NCBI GenBank assembly: GCA_903862425.1
Contig: CAIOYC010000039.1
Coordinates: 1 to 64,000 of the forward strand
Origin: an uncultured Caulobacterales bacterium
Lineage (GTDB): Bacteria > Pseudomonadota > Alphaproteobacteria > Caulobacterales > Caulobacteraceae
Length of the DNA: 64,000 bases
Direction of reading: 5' to 3'
Shown: one piece after another, positions 17,706 through 28,261 of the stretch
How positions within the stretch are numbered: the first letter of the stretch is position 1
Layout of the letters: each line of letters begins with the position of its first letter
Translations under genes and position numbers: made by a program
The notes under the pieces: generated by a model
What the model was told of the DNA's origin: nothing
The model's input: only the letters and a program-made list of their open reading frames with translations
Databases searched by the model: none

Positions 17706-18653
17706 ATGACCGACAAGCCGACGCTCCTTCTCGACGCACCCGCCCTTGGTGGGCTGAAACGACGGCTGGAGGCGGACTACGAGGTGCTATGCCTGTGGGA
17801 GCAGCCAGATCTCGACGCCTTCCTTTCGGGCGGTGGTCAGCGCGTGCGCGCGATCATCGGCGGCGGCGAAAAGACGGACACGCGTCTGATCGAGGGGCTG
17901 CCGAACCTTGGGCTCATCGCGCGCATCGGCTCGGGCTACGAGGGTGTGGATGTGCCCCACGCCCGCGCCCACGGGGTGCAGGTAACCAATACGCCGGGCG
18001 TGAACGCCGACGACGTGGCGGACCTGGCGCTGGCCCTGCTGCTCGGTCTCGTGCGCGGTGTGGACGCTGGCGACCGGATGGTGCGGGCGGGGGCATGGAC
18101 CCGCTCCCATCGCGGCGACGCCCGACCGTCCATGAAGGGGCTCAAGGTCGGCGTTCTGGGGCTCGGCGACATCGGCAAGGCTACCGCGGAACGCGCCGAG
18201 GCGTTCAGGTCCGAGGTTCGGTGGTGGGGACCGCGTCCCAAGCCGGACGTCTCCTGGCCCCGCGTCGAAAGCCTGCCCGCCCTGGCGGACTGGTGCGACG
18301 CCCTGGTGATCTGCGCACGCGCCGACGCCTCCAACGCGAAGCTGATCGACGGGGCGGTGCTGGACGCGGTGGGCGCGAACGGGGTGGTGGTCAACATCAC
18401 CCGTGGCTCCATCATCGACGAGGACGCTCTGATCGAACGGCTGAAGGACGGGCGGCTGGGCGGCGCGGCGCTCGACGTGTTCGAGACCGAGCCGACCCCG
18501 GCTGCGCGTTGGGAGGGCGTTCCGAACACGCTCCTGACCCCCCACATCGGCGGTAATACCCGCGGCGCGATCCAGGCCATGGTGGCCATGGCGCTGGAAA
18601 ATGTCCGCGCGTTCCTGGCCGGCGAGCCCGTCCCGAACGCCGTGCCGGATTAG
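17706..18653 (+). CDS. D-isomer-specific 2-hydroxyacid dehydrogenase
   Basis: A 315-residue NAD(P)H-dependent reductase of the glyoxylate/hydroxypyruvate reductase type. The Rossmann motif is LGLGDIGKATAERA. The catalytic set is Arg in NITRGSIIDEDAL, Glu in DVFETEPTP and His in LTPHIGGNT. The IARIGSGYEGVDVPHARAHG segment also fits. It could reduce glyoxylate, hydroxypyruvate or another 2-oxo acid. It begins 52 bases from the divergent kinase gene. Confidence 0.88.
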   Translation: MTDKPTLLLDAPALGGLKRRLEADYEVLCLWEQPDLDAFLSGGGQRVRAIIGGGEKTDTRLIEGLPNLGLIARIGSGYEGVDVPHARAHGVQVTNTPGVNADDVADLALALLLGLVRGVDAGDRMVRAGAWTRSHRGDARPSMKGLKVGVLGLGDIGKATAERAEAFRSEVRWWGPRPKPDVSWPRVESLPALADWCDALVICARADASNAKLIDGAVLDAVGANGVVVNITRGSIIDEDALIERLKDGRLGGAALDVFETEPTPAARWEGVPNTLLTPHIGGNTRGAIQAMVAMALENVRAFLAGEPVPNAVPD

Positions 18654-18671
18654 GCGGGGCCGGAGCCTCGT

Positions 18672-19322
18672 CTACCCCCGCGCGCCCTGCTGCGTCGCCT
18701 GGTTCCGCAGTTGGGCGATCAGGGCGTTGATGTCTCCGCGATTGTTGTCGAGGGTGGATACGAAGTCCTGCTGCTCGGTGATGGCCAGCCAGACGCCGGC
18801 CACCGAGACGTCCACGGCGCGATAATGGCCGTCCGGTCCGCGGATCACACGCCACTTCACTTCGATCGGCTTCTTGGTCTCGCCGCCGACGATCTCGGAA
18901 TTGACCACCACATCGCCGGGCTGGCGCACGGTGGAGCCGGTCACCCGCAGTTTCTCGCCGTGATACTGGCCGAGACGGCTCTCATAGACGCTGTTGGCAT
19001 AGATGCGGAACACCTGGGCGAAGTCGTTGTACTGTTGCGGCGTGACGGTGCGCGCGTACTTGCCGAGCACGAAGCGGGTGATACGCGGCACGTCCGCCAC
19101 CTGATCGACGAAGGCGCGGAACTGGGCGCGCATGGCGTTCTGGTTGCCGCCCTGGTTCAGGATGGTCAGGGCCTTGCTCGCCTCGTTGGCGACGAAACCC
19201 TCCGCGTCGGCATCGCGCTGCGCCTGCGCGTAGGCGGCGGTGGGCAGGGTGGCGACGAGGGCCGGCGCGCCGATGGCGAGCACGGCGGCGAACAGGGCAG
19301 GGAGGGTCGATCGAGCGTACAT
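18672..19322 (-). CDS. mlaC: MlaC-like phospholipid-binding periplasmic protein
   Basis: A 216-residue exported protein of the MlaC/Ttg2D family, which shuttles phospholipid between the outer-membrane MlaA complex and the inner-membrane Mla ABC transporter. It has an N-terminal signal peptide (cleavage near AYAQA), RFVLGKYARTVTPQQYNDF, and the later KWRVIRGPDGHYRAVDVSVAG region with the usual 'VAGVWLAITEQQDF' ending. It follows mlaA by 31 bases. The Mla transporter genes (mlaFED) are not in the window. Confidence 0.88.
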   Translation of the reverse strand: MYARSTLPALFAAVLAIGAPALVATLPTAAYAQAQRDADAEGFVANEASKALTILNQGGNQNAMRAQFRAFVDQVADVPRITRFVLGKYARTVTPQQYNDFAQVFRIYANSVYESRLGQYHGEKLRVTGSTVRQPGDVVVNSEIVGGETKKPIEVKWRVIRGPDGHYRAVDVSVAGVWLAITEQQDFVSTLDNNRGDINALIAQLRNQATQQGARG

Positions 19323-19353
19323 GGGAGGACCTTGCTGGTCGGGATTGGAAGGA

Positions 19354-20172
19354 TCAGGGCTTCTGCTTCGGAGCGGGCCTGGACGACGGCGCGCCTGGCT
19401 CGGGGCCGAAATCGGGCAGGGCTTTCACGTCGGTCTCGGCCGTGCCGGTCTGACTGGAGTGCTGCAGAAACGCCGAGCGCAGGGTTGCGTAAGGGTCGGT
19501 CGCCGTGCGGTTCACGTCCTTCAGGATCGGATCGGCCTGGTCGCGCTTGTCGAGGCCGGCGACGACGGTGCGGCTGGTCGTGACGGCGGTACGGCCACTG
19601 TAGTTGATCCAGGTAAAGGGATCTGTGACCACGTCCACCACGCGCCCGGTAAGGTCGCGTACGCTCGACGGGCCGAACACCGGCAGGAAGAGGTAGGGGC
19701 CGTTGGGCGCGCCATAGCGCTGCAGGGTGTCGTCGAACCCGCTCGGCTCACGCGGCAGACCGTTGGCGCCGGTCACGTCGAAGATGCCGGCGATGCCGAC
19801 AGTCGAATTGACCACGAAACGCACCAGCGTCTTTCCGGCCTTGGCCGGGCGCAGCTGCACGACATTGTTGAGGAAGGTGACCGGCTCGCCGAGATTGTAG
19901 AGCACATTGTGCGCGCCCTCGCGTACCGGATGGGGCAGGGCATGATGGTAGAACACCGTTGTCGGCCGGATCACAGCCCGGTCGATGCCTTTATTGACCT
20001 TGTAGAGGCCTCGGTTCGCGCCCTCCCACGGATCCTGCGACCGCGTGTCGGTCGCCGAAGACGCCGGCGTGGGTTGCTGCGCCATGGCCTTGGGCGAGGC
20101 GGTCTGGGCGAGCGCGCCCGTGGCCAGGAGGCTGGAGCCGACGACCGTCGAAATAAGCAGGGTTCGAAGCAC
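19354..20172 (-). CDS. mlaA: MlaA/VacJ family outer-membrane lipid-asymmetry protein
   Basis: 272 residues with the VacJ core: DPWEGANRGLYKVNKGIDRA, then NVLYNLGEPVTFLNNVVQ, RFVVNSTVGIAGIFDV and GPYLFLPVFGPSSVRDLTGR. MlaA removes mislocalised phospholipid from the outer leaflet. The start is GTG 20172, with GGAG seven bases upstream. Unlike E. coli MlaA the signal peptide ends in TGALAQT with no lipobox Cys, so it is probably not lipid-anchored. The C-terminal 40 residues are low-complexity Pro/Ser/Lys. Confidence 0.88.
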   Translation of the reverse strand: MLRTLLISTVVGSSLLATGALAQTASPKAMAQQPTPASSATDTRSQDPWEGANRGLYKVNKGIDRAVIRPTTVFYHHALPHPVREGAHNVLYNLGEPVTFLNNVVQLRPAKAGKTLVRFVVNSTVGIAGIFDVTGANGLPREPSGFDDTLQRYGAPNGPYLFLPVFGPSSVRDLTGRVVDVVTDPFTWINYSGRTAVTTSRTVVAGLDKRDQADPILKDVNRTATDPYATLRSAFLQHSSQTGTAETDVKALPDFGPEPGAPSSRPAPKQKP

Positions 20173-20245
20173 CGTGATCTCCGTGTACCGCCAAGCTGGC
20201 AAGCCTCACCTGTGGTGCCTAACGCGCCATTCAAGCCGAGGTCGC

Positions 20246-20259
20246 TTGATTTAGATCAA
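20246..20259. promoter_or_regulatory. Perfect FNR/FixK-type box
   Basis: TTGAT-TTAG-ATCAA matches the FNR/FixK consensus TTGAT-N4-ATCAA exactly. It lies between mlaA (start 74 bases to the left) and the sahR-like gene (69 bases to the right), so either could be controlled by oxygen. The Crp/Fnr protein in this window has a different recognition helix and is unlikely to be the binder. Confidence 0.6.
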
Positions 20260-20291
20260 AATCGCCGGGCGAGTGGCCACTGCGGCACAGC

Positions 20292-20322
20292 TTGACATAA
20301 GGACATAAGGATATCTTTATAT
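20292..20322 (+). promoter_or_regulatory. SahR-type operator overlapping a promoter
   Basis: ACATAAGGATATCTTTATAT (20303-20322) is a 20-base palindrome centred on GATATC with two mismatched pairs. It resembles the operator described for SahR, the ArsR-family regulator of methionine/SAH metabolism. A TTGACA (20292-20297) with CTTTAT 17 bases downstream (20315-20320) could be the promoter, so binding would block it. The site ends five bases before the regulator's start codon, implying autoregulation of the whole met operon. Confidence 0.6.
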
Positions 20323-20327
20323 GATCC

Positions 20328-21299
20328 ATGTCGTTTACGTCTGACGAGCTGGTGGAGGTGTTGCGCGCGGCAGGCGAACCGACGCGCCTGCGCATCCTGG
20401 CCCTGCTCCTGCGCGAGGAACTTTCGGTAATGGAGCTCGGCCAGATACTGGACCAGAGCCAGCCGCGTGTCTCGCGTCACCTGAAGCTGCTGACCGAAGC
20501 CGGCTTGGTGGAGCGGTTTCCGGATGGGGCCTGGGTTTTCTACCGCTTGGCGCTCGGTGGCGACCGGCGGCGATTGATCGACGCCGTCCTGCACCGACTG
20601 GCCGAGGGCGAACCCGTGACCGGCCGCGACCTGGACCGCTTGGGCCAGGTGCATCGGGCGCGTGAAGCCGAAGCCGCCGCCTATTTCGAACGCAACGCCG
20701 CACGCTGGGACGAGGTGCGTTCGCTCTATGTGACGGAGGACGAGGTGGAGCGCGCCATCCTCGACGCGGTAGGGCCGGGACCGTTCGAGCGGCTGGTCGA
20801 TCTCGGCACCGGGGCGGGCCGCATGCTGACGCTGCTGGGCGCCAAGGCCCGCTCGGCGCTCGGGCTCGACCTCTCGCAGCAGATGCTCAACATTGCGCGT
20901 CGACAGGCCGGAGATGCCGGCCTTAGTCAGTATGAGCTTCGCCACGGCGATATCTTCGCCACGGGACTACAATCCGGGTCTGCGGATCTCGTCGTGATCC
21001 ACCGCGTGCTGCACTATCTCAACGACCCGGCGGCGGCGGTGTCGGAAGCGGCGCGGCTCGTTTTGCAGGACGGCCGGTTGCTCATCGTCGACTTCGCCCC
21101 GCACCGCCTGGAATATCTGCGCCAAGCCCACCAGCATCGCCGACTCGGCTTTTCGGACGAGGAGATCGAACGGTGGTGTGTCGAGGGCGGCCTTCCGGAC
21201 GTGACCTGCACGACCCTGGCGCCCGCCACCGATGATGGACTGACGGTCAAGGTCTGGCTCGCCCGTCCGGCGGCGGCGCAGCAGAGGAATGTCGCATGA
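20328..21299 (+). CDS. ArsR-type regulator fused to a SAM methyltransferase domain (SahR-like)
   Basis: A 323-residue fusion. Residues ~5-95 form an ArsR winged helix (AGEPTRLRILALLLREELSV, recognition helix QPRVSRHLKLLTEAGL). Residues ~110-310 form a class I methyltransferase with the SAM-binding loop LVDLGTGAGRMLTLLG and post-I motif ALGLDLSQQML. In proteobacteria such ArsR proteins sense S-adenosylhomocysteine and control methionine genes (SahR). The downstream metF and metH and the palindrome in its own promoter fit this. Its stop overlaps metF (ATGA). Whether the methyltransferase domain is catalytic or only a SAH sensor is open. Confidence 0.88.
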   Translation: MSFTSDELVEVLRAAGEPTRLRILALLLREELSVMELGQILDQSQPRVSRHLKLLTEAGLVERFPDGAWVFYRLALGGDRRRLIDAVLHRLAEGEPVTGRDLDRLGQVHRAREAEAAAYFERNAARWDEVRSLYVTEDEVERAILDAVGPGPFERLVDLGTGAGRMLTLLGAKARSALGLDLSQQMLNIARRQAGDAGLSQYELRHGDIFATGLQSGSADLVVIHRVLHYLNDPAAAVSEAARLVLQDGRLLIVDFAPHRLEYLRQAHQHRRLGFSDEEIERWCVEGGLPDVTCTTLAPATDDGLTVKVWLARPAAAQQRNVA

Positions 21300-22225
21300 A
21301 CGCCTGGCCTGTCCGTCGCGGGACCGCGCTCGGCCCGATCGCCCGATCCGCCGTGCGACCCAAGGGGCGCCTCAACGTATCCTTCGAGTTCTCCCCGCCC
21401 AAGAGCCCCGAGGCTGAAGAGACCTTGTGGACGGCCATCCGCCGGCTGGAGCCGCTGGAGCCGACGTTTGTCTCCGTTACCTATGGCGCGGGCGGTTCGA
21501 CGCGCGAGCGCACTCACCGCACGGTCAAGCGGCTGCGCGAGGAAAGCCAGCTGATCCCGGCCGCCCATCTCACCTGCGTCGGCGCCAGCCGCGCCGAGGT
21601 GGACGCGGTGATCCAGGATTACTGGGACGCGGGCGTGCGCCACATCGTGGCTCTGCGCGGCGACCCTCCCGGCCAGATCGGCGGCGCTTATGCGCCGCGC
21701 GAGGACGGCTACAACAACGCCACCGAACTCACCGCCGCCATCAAGCGCATCGGCGATTTCGAGGTGACCGTCGGCCTCTATCCGCAGGTGCACCCCGAGA
21801 GCCCGTCCATCGACCACGACATCGACGTGCTGAAGGCCAAGGTGGACGCCGGGGCGACCCGCGCCATCACTCAGTTCTTCTTCGACACCGACAACTTCCT
21901 GCGCTTCGTGGACAAGGTGCGCAGCGCGGGCGTCCATATCCCGATCCTGCCGGGCATCATGCCGGTATCCAACTTCAAGGGTCTGCAGAAGATGGCCGGG
22001 CCGTGCGGTATCGAACTGCCGGCATGGCTGATCGCCCTGTTCGAGGGGCTGGATTCCGATCCGGAGACCCGCAAACTGCTCGCCTGCTCGGTAGCGGCGG
22101 AGACCTGCGCCAAACTGGAGGAAGAGGGCTTCAGCGACTTCCACTTCTACACCTTGAACCGCGCGGACCTTAGTTATGCGCTCTGTCGCGTGCTTGGGGT
22201 GCGCGACCGGCATCTGGAGGTCTAG
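21296..22225 (+). CDS. metF: 5,10-methylenetetrahydrofolate reductase
   Basis: A 309-residue FAD enzyme making 5-methyl-THF, the methyl donor for MetH. It shows the TIM-barrel landmarks SFEFSPPKSPEAEETLW (catalytic Glu region), VTYGAGGSTRERTHRTVKRL, LRGDPPGQIGGAYAPREDGY (here split by one residue) and QFFFDTDNFLRFVDKV, and the C-terminal FYTLNRADLSYALC. Translationally coupled to the regulator upstream; four bases separate it from the metallo-beta-lactamase gene. Confidence 0.95.
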   Translation: MNAWPVRRGTALGPIARSAVRPKGRLNVSFEFSPPKSPEAEETLWTAIRRLEPLEPTFVSVTYGAGGSTRERTHRTVKRLREESQLIPAAHLTCVGASRAEVDAVIQDYWDAGVRHIVALRGDPPGQIGGAYAPREDGYNNATELTAAIKRIGDFEVTVGLYPQVHPESPSIDHDIDVLKAKVDAGATRAITQFFFDTDNFLRFVDKVRSAGVHIPILPGIMPVSNFKGLQKMAGPCGIELPAWLIALFEGLDSDPETRKLLACSVAAETCAKLEEEGFSDFHFYTLNRADLSYALCRVLGVRDRHLEV

Positions 22226-22229
22226 GGCC

Positions 22230-23081
22230 ATGAAGCGCATCCTTATCGGCGTCGCGGCGCTCTGCGCGCTCATCGCGCCGTCCGCCCGGGCGCAGGCGAA
22301 CTGGACCCAGCCTTTCGCGCCCTTCCACGTGATCGACAACGTCTACTATGTGGGCTCCGCCGGCCTGTCCGCGTGGCTGATCAAGACCCCCAAGGGGTTG
22401 ATCCTGCTCGATGTGGGTCTGCCGCAGAACGCTCCCATGGTGGAAAAGAGCATCGAGGCGCTCGGCTTCCACGTGAAGGACATCAAGATCCTTCTGAACA
22501 GCCATGCCCATTTCGACCACTCCGGCGGTCTGGCGAAGCTGAAGGCCGACAGCGGCGCGGCCCTCTATGCCAGCGCGGGCGACAAGGACGCCCTCGAAAA
22601 GGGCGACTATCCGGGCTGGGAAGAGAAGACCGAGTTCAACTTCCCACCGGTGAAGGTGGACCGGGTGCTGAAGGACGGCGACAAGGTCAGCCTCGGCGGC
22701 GTCGATCTCACCGCGGTCGCGACCCCCGGTCACTCGGCGGGCTGCACCAGCTATCTGCTGCCCGTGACGGATGCGGGCGTGAAGCACACCGCTTTCTTCT
22801 TCTGCAGCGCCTCGGTGGCGGCGAACCGTCTGGCGCCCAACCCGCAATATCCGGACATCGTCGCCGACTATCGCCGGACCTTCGCCCGGTTGAAGACCAT
22901 CGACGCCGACGTCTTCCTGGCCCCGCATGCGGAGATGTTCGGCCTTCTCGCCAAGCGCGCCGCGCTCAAGCCCGGCCAGCCCAACCCCTTCGTAAAGCCC
23001 GGCGAGGTGCACACGGTGGCGGGCGCCTTTGAAAAGGCCTTCGACGCCAGCCTCGCCAAACAGGAGGCGGACGCCCAATGA
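22230..23081 (+). CDS. Subclass B3 metallo-beta-lactamase-like protein
   Basis: 283 residues with a signal peptide (cleavage near ARAQA) and all B3-type zinc ligands. These are the SHAHFDHSGG motif around residue 90, His in TPGHSAGC near residue 165, and His in LAPHAEMF near residue 231. The N-terminal NVYYVGSAGLSAWLI is also B3-like. Caulobacter vibrioides has a known B3 enzyme (CAU-1), so carbapenem or penicillin hydrolysis is possible. Its position, four bases after metF and overlapping metH by ATGA, is unexpected for a resistance gene and suggests constitutive co-expression or another hydrolase role. Confidence 0.85.
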   Translation: MKRILIGVAALCALIAPSARAQANWTQPFAPFHVIDNVYYVGSAGLSAWLIKTPKGLILLDVGLPQNAPMVEKSIEALGFHVKDIKILLNSHAHFDHSGGLAKLKADSGAALYASAGDKDALEKGDYPGWEEKTEFNFPPVKVDRVLKDGDKVSLGGVDLTAVATPGHSAGCTSYLLPVTDAGVKHTAFFFCSASVAANRLAPNPQYPDIVADYRRTFARLKTIDADVFLAPHAEMFGLLAKRAALKPGQPNPFVKPGEVHTVAGAFEKAFDASLAKQEADAQ

Positions 23082-24139
23082 ACCGTACCGAACGTACCGC
23101 CACTCTGCGTCGGATCGCCAAGGAGCGCATCCTGGTCCTCGACGGCTCGTGGGGCGTCATGTTCCAGCGCGAGGGGCTGGAGGAGGAGGACTTCCGCCGG
23201 GGTCATTTCGAGGACCACGATCACCCGCTGAAGGGCGATAACGACATCCTGTGTCTCACGCGGCCGGACCTCGTGACCAAGCTGCACGACGCCTATTTCG
23301 GCGCCGGCGCGGACATTTCCGAGACCAATACCTTCAACGCCACCTCAATCAGCCAGGCGGACTATGCGCTGGAGGGCTCGGTGCGCGACATCAACCTCGC
23401 CGCCGCACGCCTGGGCCGCGAGGCCGCCGACCGCTGGACCGCCGCCGAGCCGCACAAGCCGCGCTTCCTCGCCGGCGCCGTCGGGCCGCTGAACCGCACC
23501 CTGTCGATCAGCCCGGACGTGAACGATCCCGGCGCGCGGGGCGTCACCTTCGATCAGGTCTACGACGCCTATCGCGAGCAGGTGCTGGCCCTTCACGAAG
23601 GTGGGGTGGACCTGTTCCTGGTGGAGACCGTGTTCGACACCCTGAACGCCAAGGCCGCGATCAAGGCGATCCTGGACCTGGAGGACGACGGGCTGGAGCC
23701 GCTGCCGATCTGGATTTCCGGAACCATCACCGACCGTTCGGGCCGCACCCTGTCGGGCCAGACCGTGGAGGCGTTCTGGAACTCGGTACGCCACGCCAAG
23801 CCCTTTGCGGTCGGCTTCAACTGCGCCCTCGGGGCGGAACTGATGCGCCCGCACATCGCCGAGCTGTCGCGCCTGGCCGACACCCTGGTCTCCGCCTATC
23901 CCAACGCCGGCCTGCCCAACGCCTTCGGTCAGTACGACGAAACGCCCGAGGAGACCGGTCACTTCATCGAGGAATGGGCCGAGAGCGGGATCGTCAACAT
24001 CGTCGGCGGCTGCTGCGGCACCACCCCCGACCACATCCGCCACATCGCCGAGGAGGTCTCAGGCCTGCCGCCGCGCCAGCCGCCCGAGCGTCCCACGGCC
24101 CTGCGCCTGTCCGGCCTGGAGCCGTTCGAGCTCGCCTGA
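23078..24139 (+). CDS. metH: Methionine synthase, homocysteine-binding module (MetH part 1)
   Basis: A 353-residue homocysteine S-methyltransferase module. It has the N-terminal [20 protein letters not shown], the [17 protein letters not shown] region, [15 protein letters not shown] with the first zinc Cys, and [16 protein letters not shown] with the Cys-Cys pair. Together these give the three zinc ligands that activate homocysteine. In most bacteria this is the N-terminal quarter of one MetH chain; here it is a separate gene. The folate and cobalamin modules are encoded one gene further on. Confidence 0.93.
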   Translation: MNRTERTATLRRIAKERILVLDGSWGVMFQREGLEEEDFRRGHFEDHDHPLKGDNDILCLTRPDLVTKLHDAYFGAGADISETNTFNATSISQADYALEGSVRDINLAAARLGREAADRWTAAEPHKPRFLAGAVGPLNRTLSISPDVNDPGARGVTFDQVYDAYREQVLALHEGGVDLFLVETVFDTLNAKAAIKAILDLEDDGLEPLPIWISGTITDRSGRTLSGQTVEAFWNSVRHAKPFAVGFNCALGAELMRPHIAELSRLADTLVSAYPNAGLPNAFGQYDETPEETGHFIEEWAESGIVNIVGGCCGTTPDHIRHIAEEVSGLPPRQPPERPTALRLSGLEPFELA

Positions 24140-24509
24140 TGCCGGTTGATCTGAAACTCTCCAATGTCGAGGTCGAGAGCCTGCGACAGATGCGGACGCG
24201 GCTTAACAAGACCGCCGTCAGCGACGCCGCCTCGGCCACTCTCGGGCGCGCCTTCTTTCAGGTGATCGCCCGCTCCGACGTGGCCCCCAACGCCGTGCTG
24301 GAGAAGAGCGCCGATAGCGCTGCTCAGCTCATCGCCGCCATCCGTCTCGCCGACCTGGCGGGGCTCTGCGGCGTCATGAATGTGCTGCAGGTGCGCCTCG
24401 CCAACCCCGCCGGCTGGCGCGCCCTGCAGACCGCCGGCGTCCCGCAAGCCGTAATTTCCCGCCGTCTCCAACTCGCCGGCCGCGAACCCTCTCCGGAAGA
24501 CACCGCCGT

Positions 24510-24513
<4 letters not shown>
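24139..24513 (+). CDS. Unknown small protein between the two metH genes
   Basis: 124 residues, predicted mostly helical, no signal or membrane segment ([60 protein letters not shown]). Its start overlaps the stop of metH part 1 (TGATG) and its stop overlaps the start of part 2 (ATGA), so all three are made together. No family recognised. A role in holding the split MetH together or regulating it is inference from position only. Confidence 0.75.
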
Positions 24514-27200
<2,687 letters not shown>

Positions 27201-27244
27201 TATCGTATTTCGCTTCGTCTCGGATCGCCGTGCGTTGCGAGAGG

Positions 27245-27535
27245 ATGAAACGCCGCCAGCCCAATATCTTCACCCTCTCCACTTCAGCTTTGCAGCTGGG
27301 ACTGGAGGCGCAGCAGGTGATTGGCCTGCGGATGGCCAAGGCGGCGCTCGGCGGACCCGCGGCGCAGGAGGAGGCCGCCCTCATGGTGACGGAAAAGGCC
27401 GAGGCGGCGATGGAGGCACATGCTGTGTTCGCCACCGCCTGGATGACCGGCGCCGGACCCCTGGCGCCATCCCGCACCCTTTCGCTCTACCGGCGCAAGG
27501 TGCGGGCCAACCGCCGTCGGCTGCTCAAGGGTTAG
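27245..27535 (+). CDS. Small phasin-like protein
   Basis: 96 residues, Ala-rich, amphipathic helical (LQLGLEAQQVIGLRMAKAAL, EEAALMVTEKAEAAMEAHAV) with a basic tail (YRRKVRANRRRLLKG). It resembles short alphaproteobacterial proteins often mis-annotated as antifreeze or phasin proteins. It is 44 bases after metH part 2 in the same direction and overlaps the convergent DUF2076 gene by four bases at the stops. A granule-coating role would be speculation. Confidence 0.65.
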   Translation: MKRRQPNIFTLSTSALQLGLEAQQVIGLRMAKAALGGPAAQEEAALMVTEKAEAAMEAHAVFATAWMTGAGPLAPSRTLSLYRRKVRANRRRLLKG

Positions 27536-28191
27536 CTGTAGTCATCCCCGCCGATGTCCCCGCTCGTGCCCGGGTCGTCATCGTAGCTGTCGCTGTCGCC
27601 GTAATTATTGATGGTCACGTTCTCGGTGGGTTGGCCCCAGCCCCCGCCGCCGCCAAAGCCGCCGCCGCCGAATCCGCCGCCCATGCCATGGTGGCCGCCG
27701 AACAGATTGGACAGGCCCTCGAACAGGAAGGCCCCGCCGGCGACGCCCGCCGCCGTGGTGCCCGCGCTTTGCAGGAACGAGCCGAGGCCCGACTGCTGGC
27801 CGCCCAGCGGACCGCCGCCGAAGAAGCCGCCGCCCTGCTGCTGGGGCTGGGCATAGGCGCCCGACTGGCCGTATTGCGGTTGCGCCGCCTGACCCCACGG
27901 AGTCGAAGGCTGGACGCGCGGGCCAAGGCCGCCGCCGCCCAGGAAGCTGGCGGGTTGCGGCGGAGGCTGCAACCGGTCGAGTTCGGCCTGCATGGCCTCG
28001 ATCTGCTGCTGCGCCTGGTGCAGGGCCTGATCGGCCAGCAGGGCGTGCTGGGTCAGCACATAGGCCGCATCGGGGTTGGCGCGCATAGCGCTGTCGATCA
28101 GCTGCGCCGCCTCGGCATCCTTGGATACGCCCTGGGTCTTGCCGAGGTCGGACAGGAACTGCGTCAGCAGGGAGCGTTCGTCGGGGGTCAT
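27532..28191 (-). CDS. DUF2076-family protein
   Basis: About 219 residues. The N-terminal ~80 residues match DUF2076 (MTPDERSLLTQFLSDLGKTQ; EAAQLIDSAMRANPDAAYVL; coiled-coil-like ALHQAQQQIEAMQAELDRL). The rest is low complexity: Gly/Gln-rich, then a Gly-Phe-Gly repeat tract and an acidic tail (DSYDDDPGTSG). A segment GTTAAGVAGGAFLFEGLSNL sits between. ATG 28191 is preferred over 28197 because GGAAG is then seven bases upstream. Described elsewhere as a periplasmic sensor-like family, but no signal peptide is seen here. Confidence 0.78.
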   Translation of the reverse strand: MTPDERSLLTQFLSDLGKTQGVSKDAEAAQLIDSAMRANPDAAYVLTQHALLADQALHQAQQQIEAMQAELDRLQPPPQPASFLGGGGLGPRVQPSTPWGQAAQPQYGQSGAYAQPQQQGGGFFGGGPLGGQQSGLGSFLQSAGTTAAGVAGGAFLFEGLSNLFGGHHGMGGGFGGGGFGGGGGWGQPTENVTINNYGDSDSYDDDPGTSGDIGGDDYS

Positions 28192-28261
28192 CGTCATGCT
28201 TCCAAACACCGGCCCATGCCGGCCACTTTCAGATGGGAAACGCGCGACAGCGGCTCAAGCA

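Noticed and set aside
20173..20327. SAM riboswitch before the methionine operon
   Set aside because: The gap is too short after allowing for the FNR box and operator, and no riboswitch-like pairing was evident. Control by the ArsR-type protein explains the locus better.
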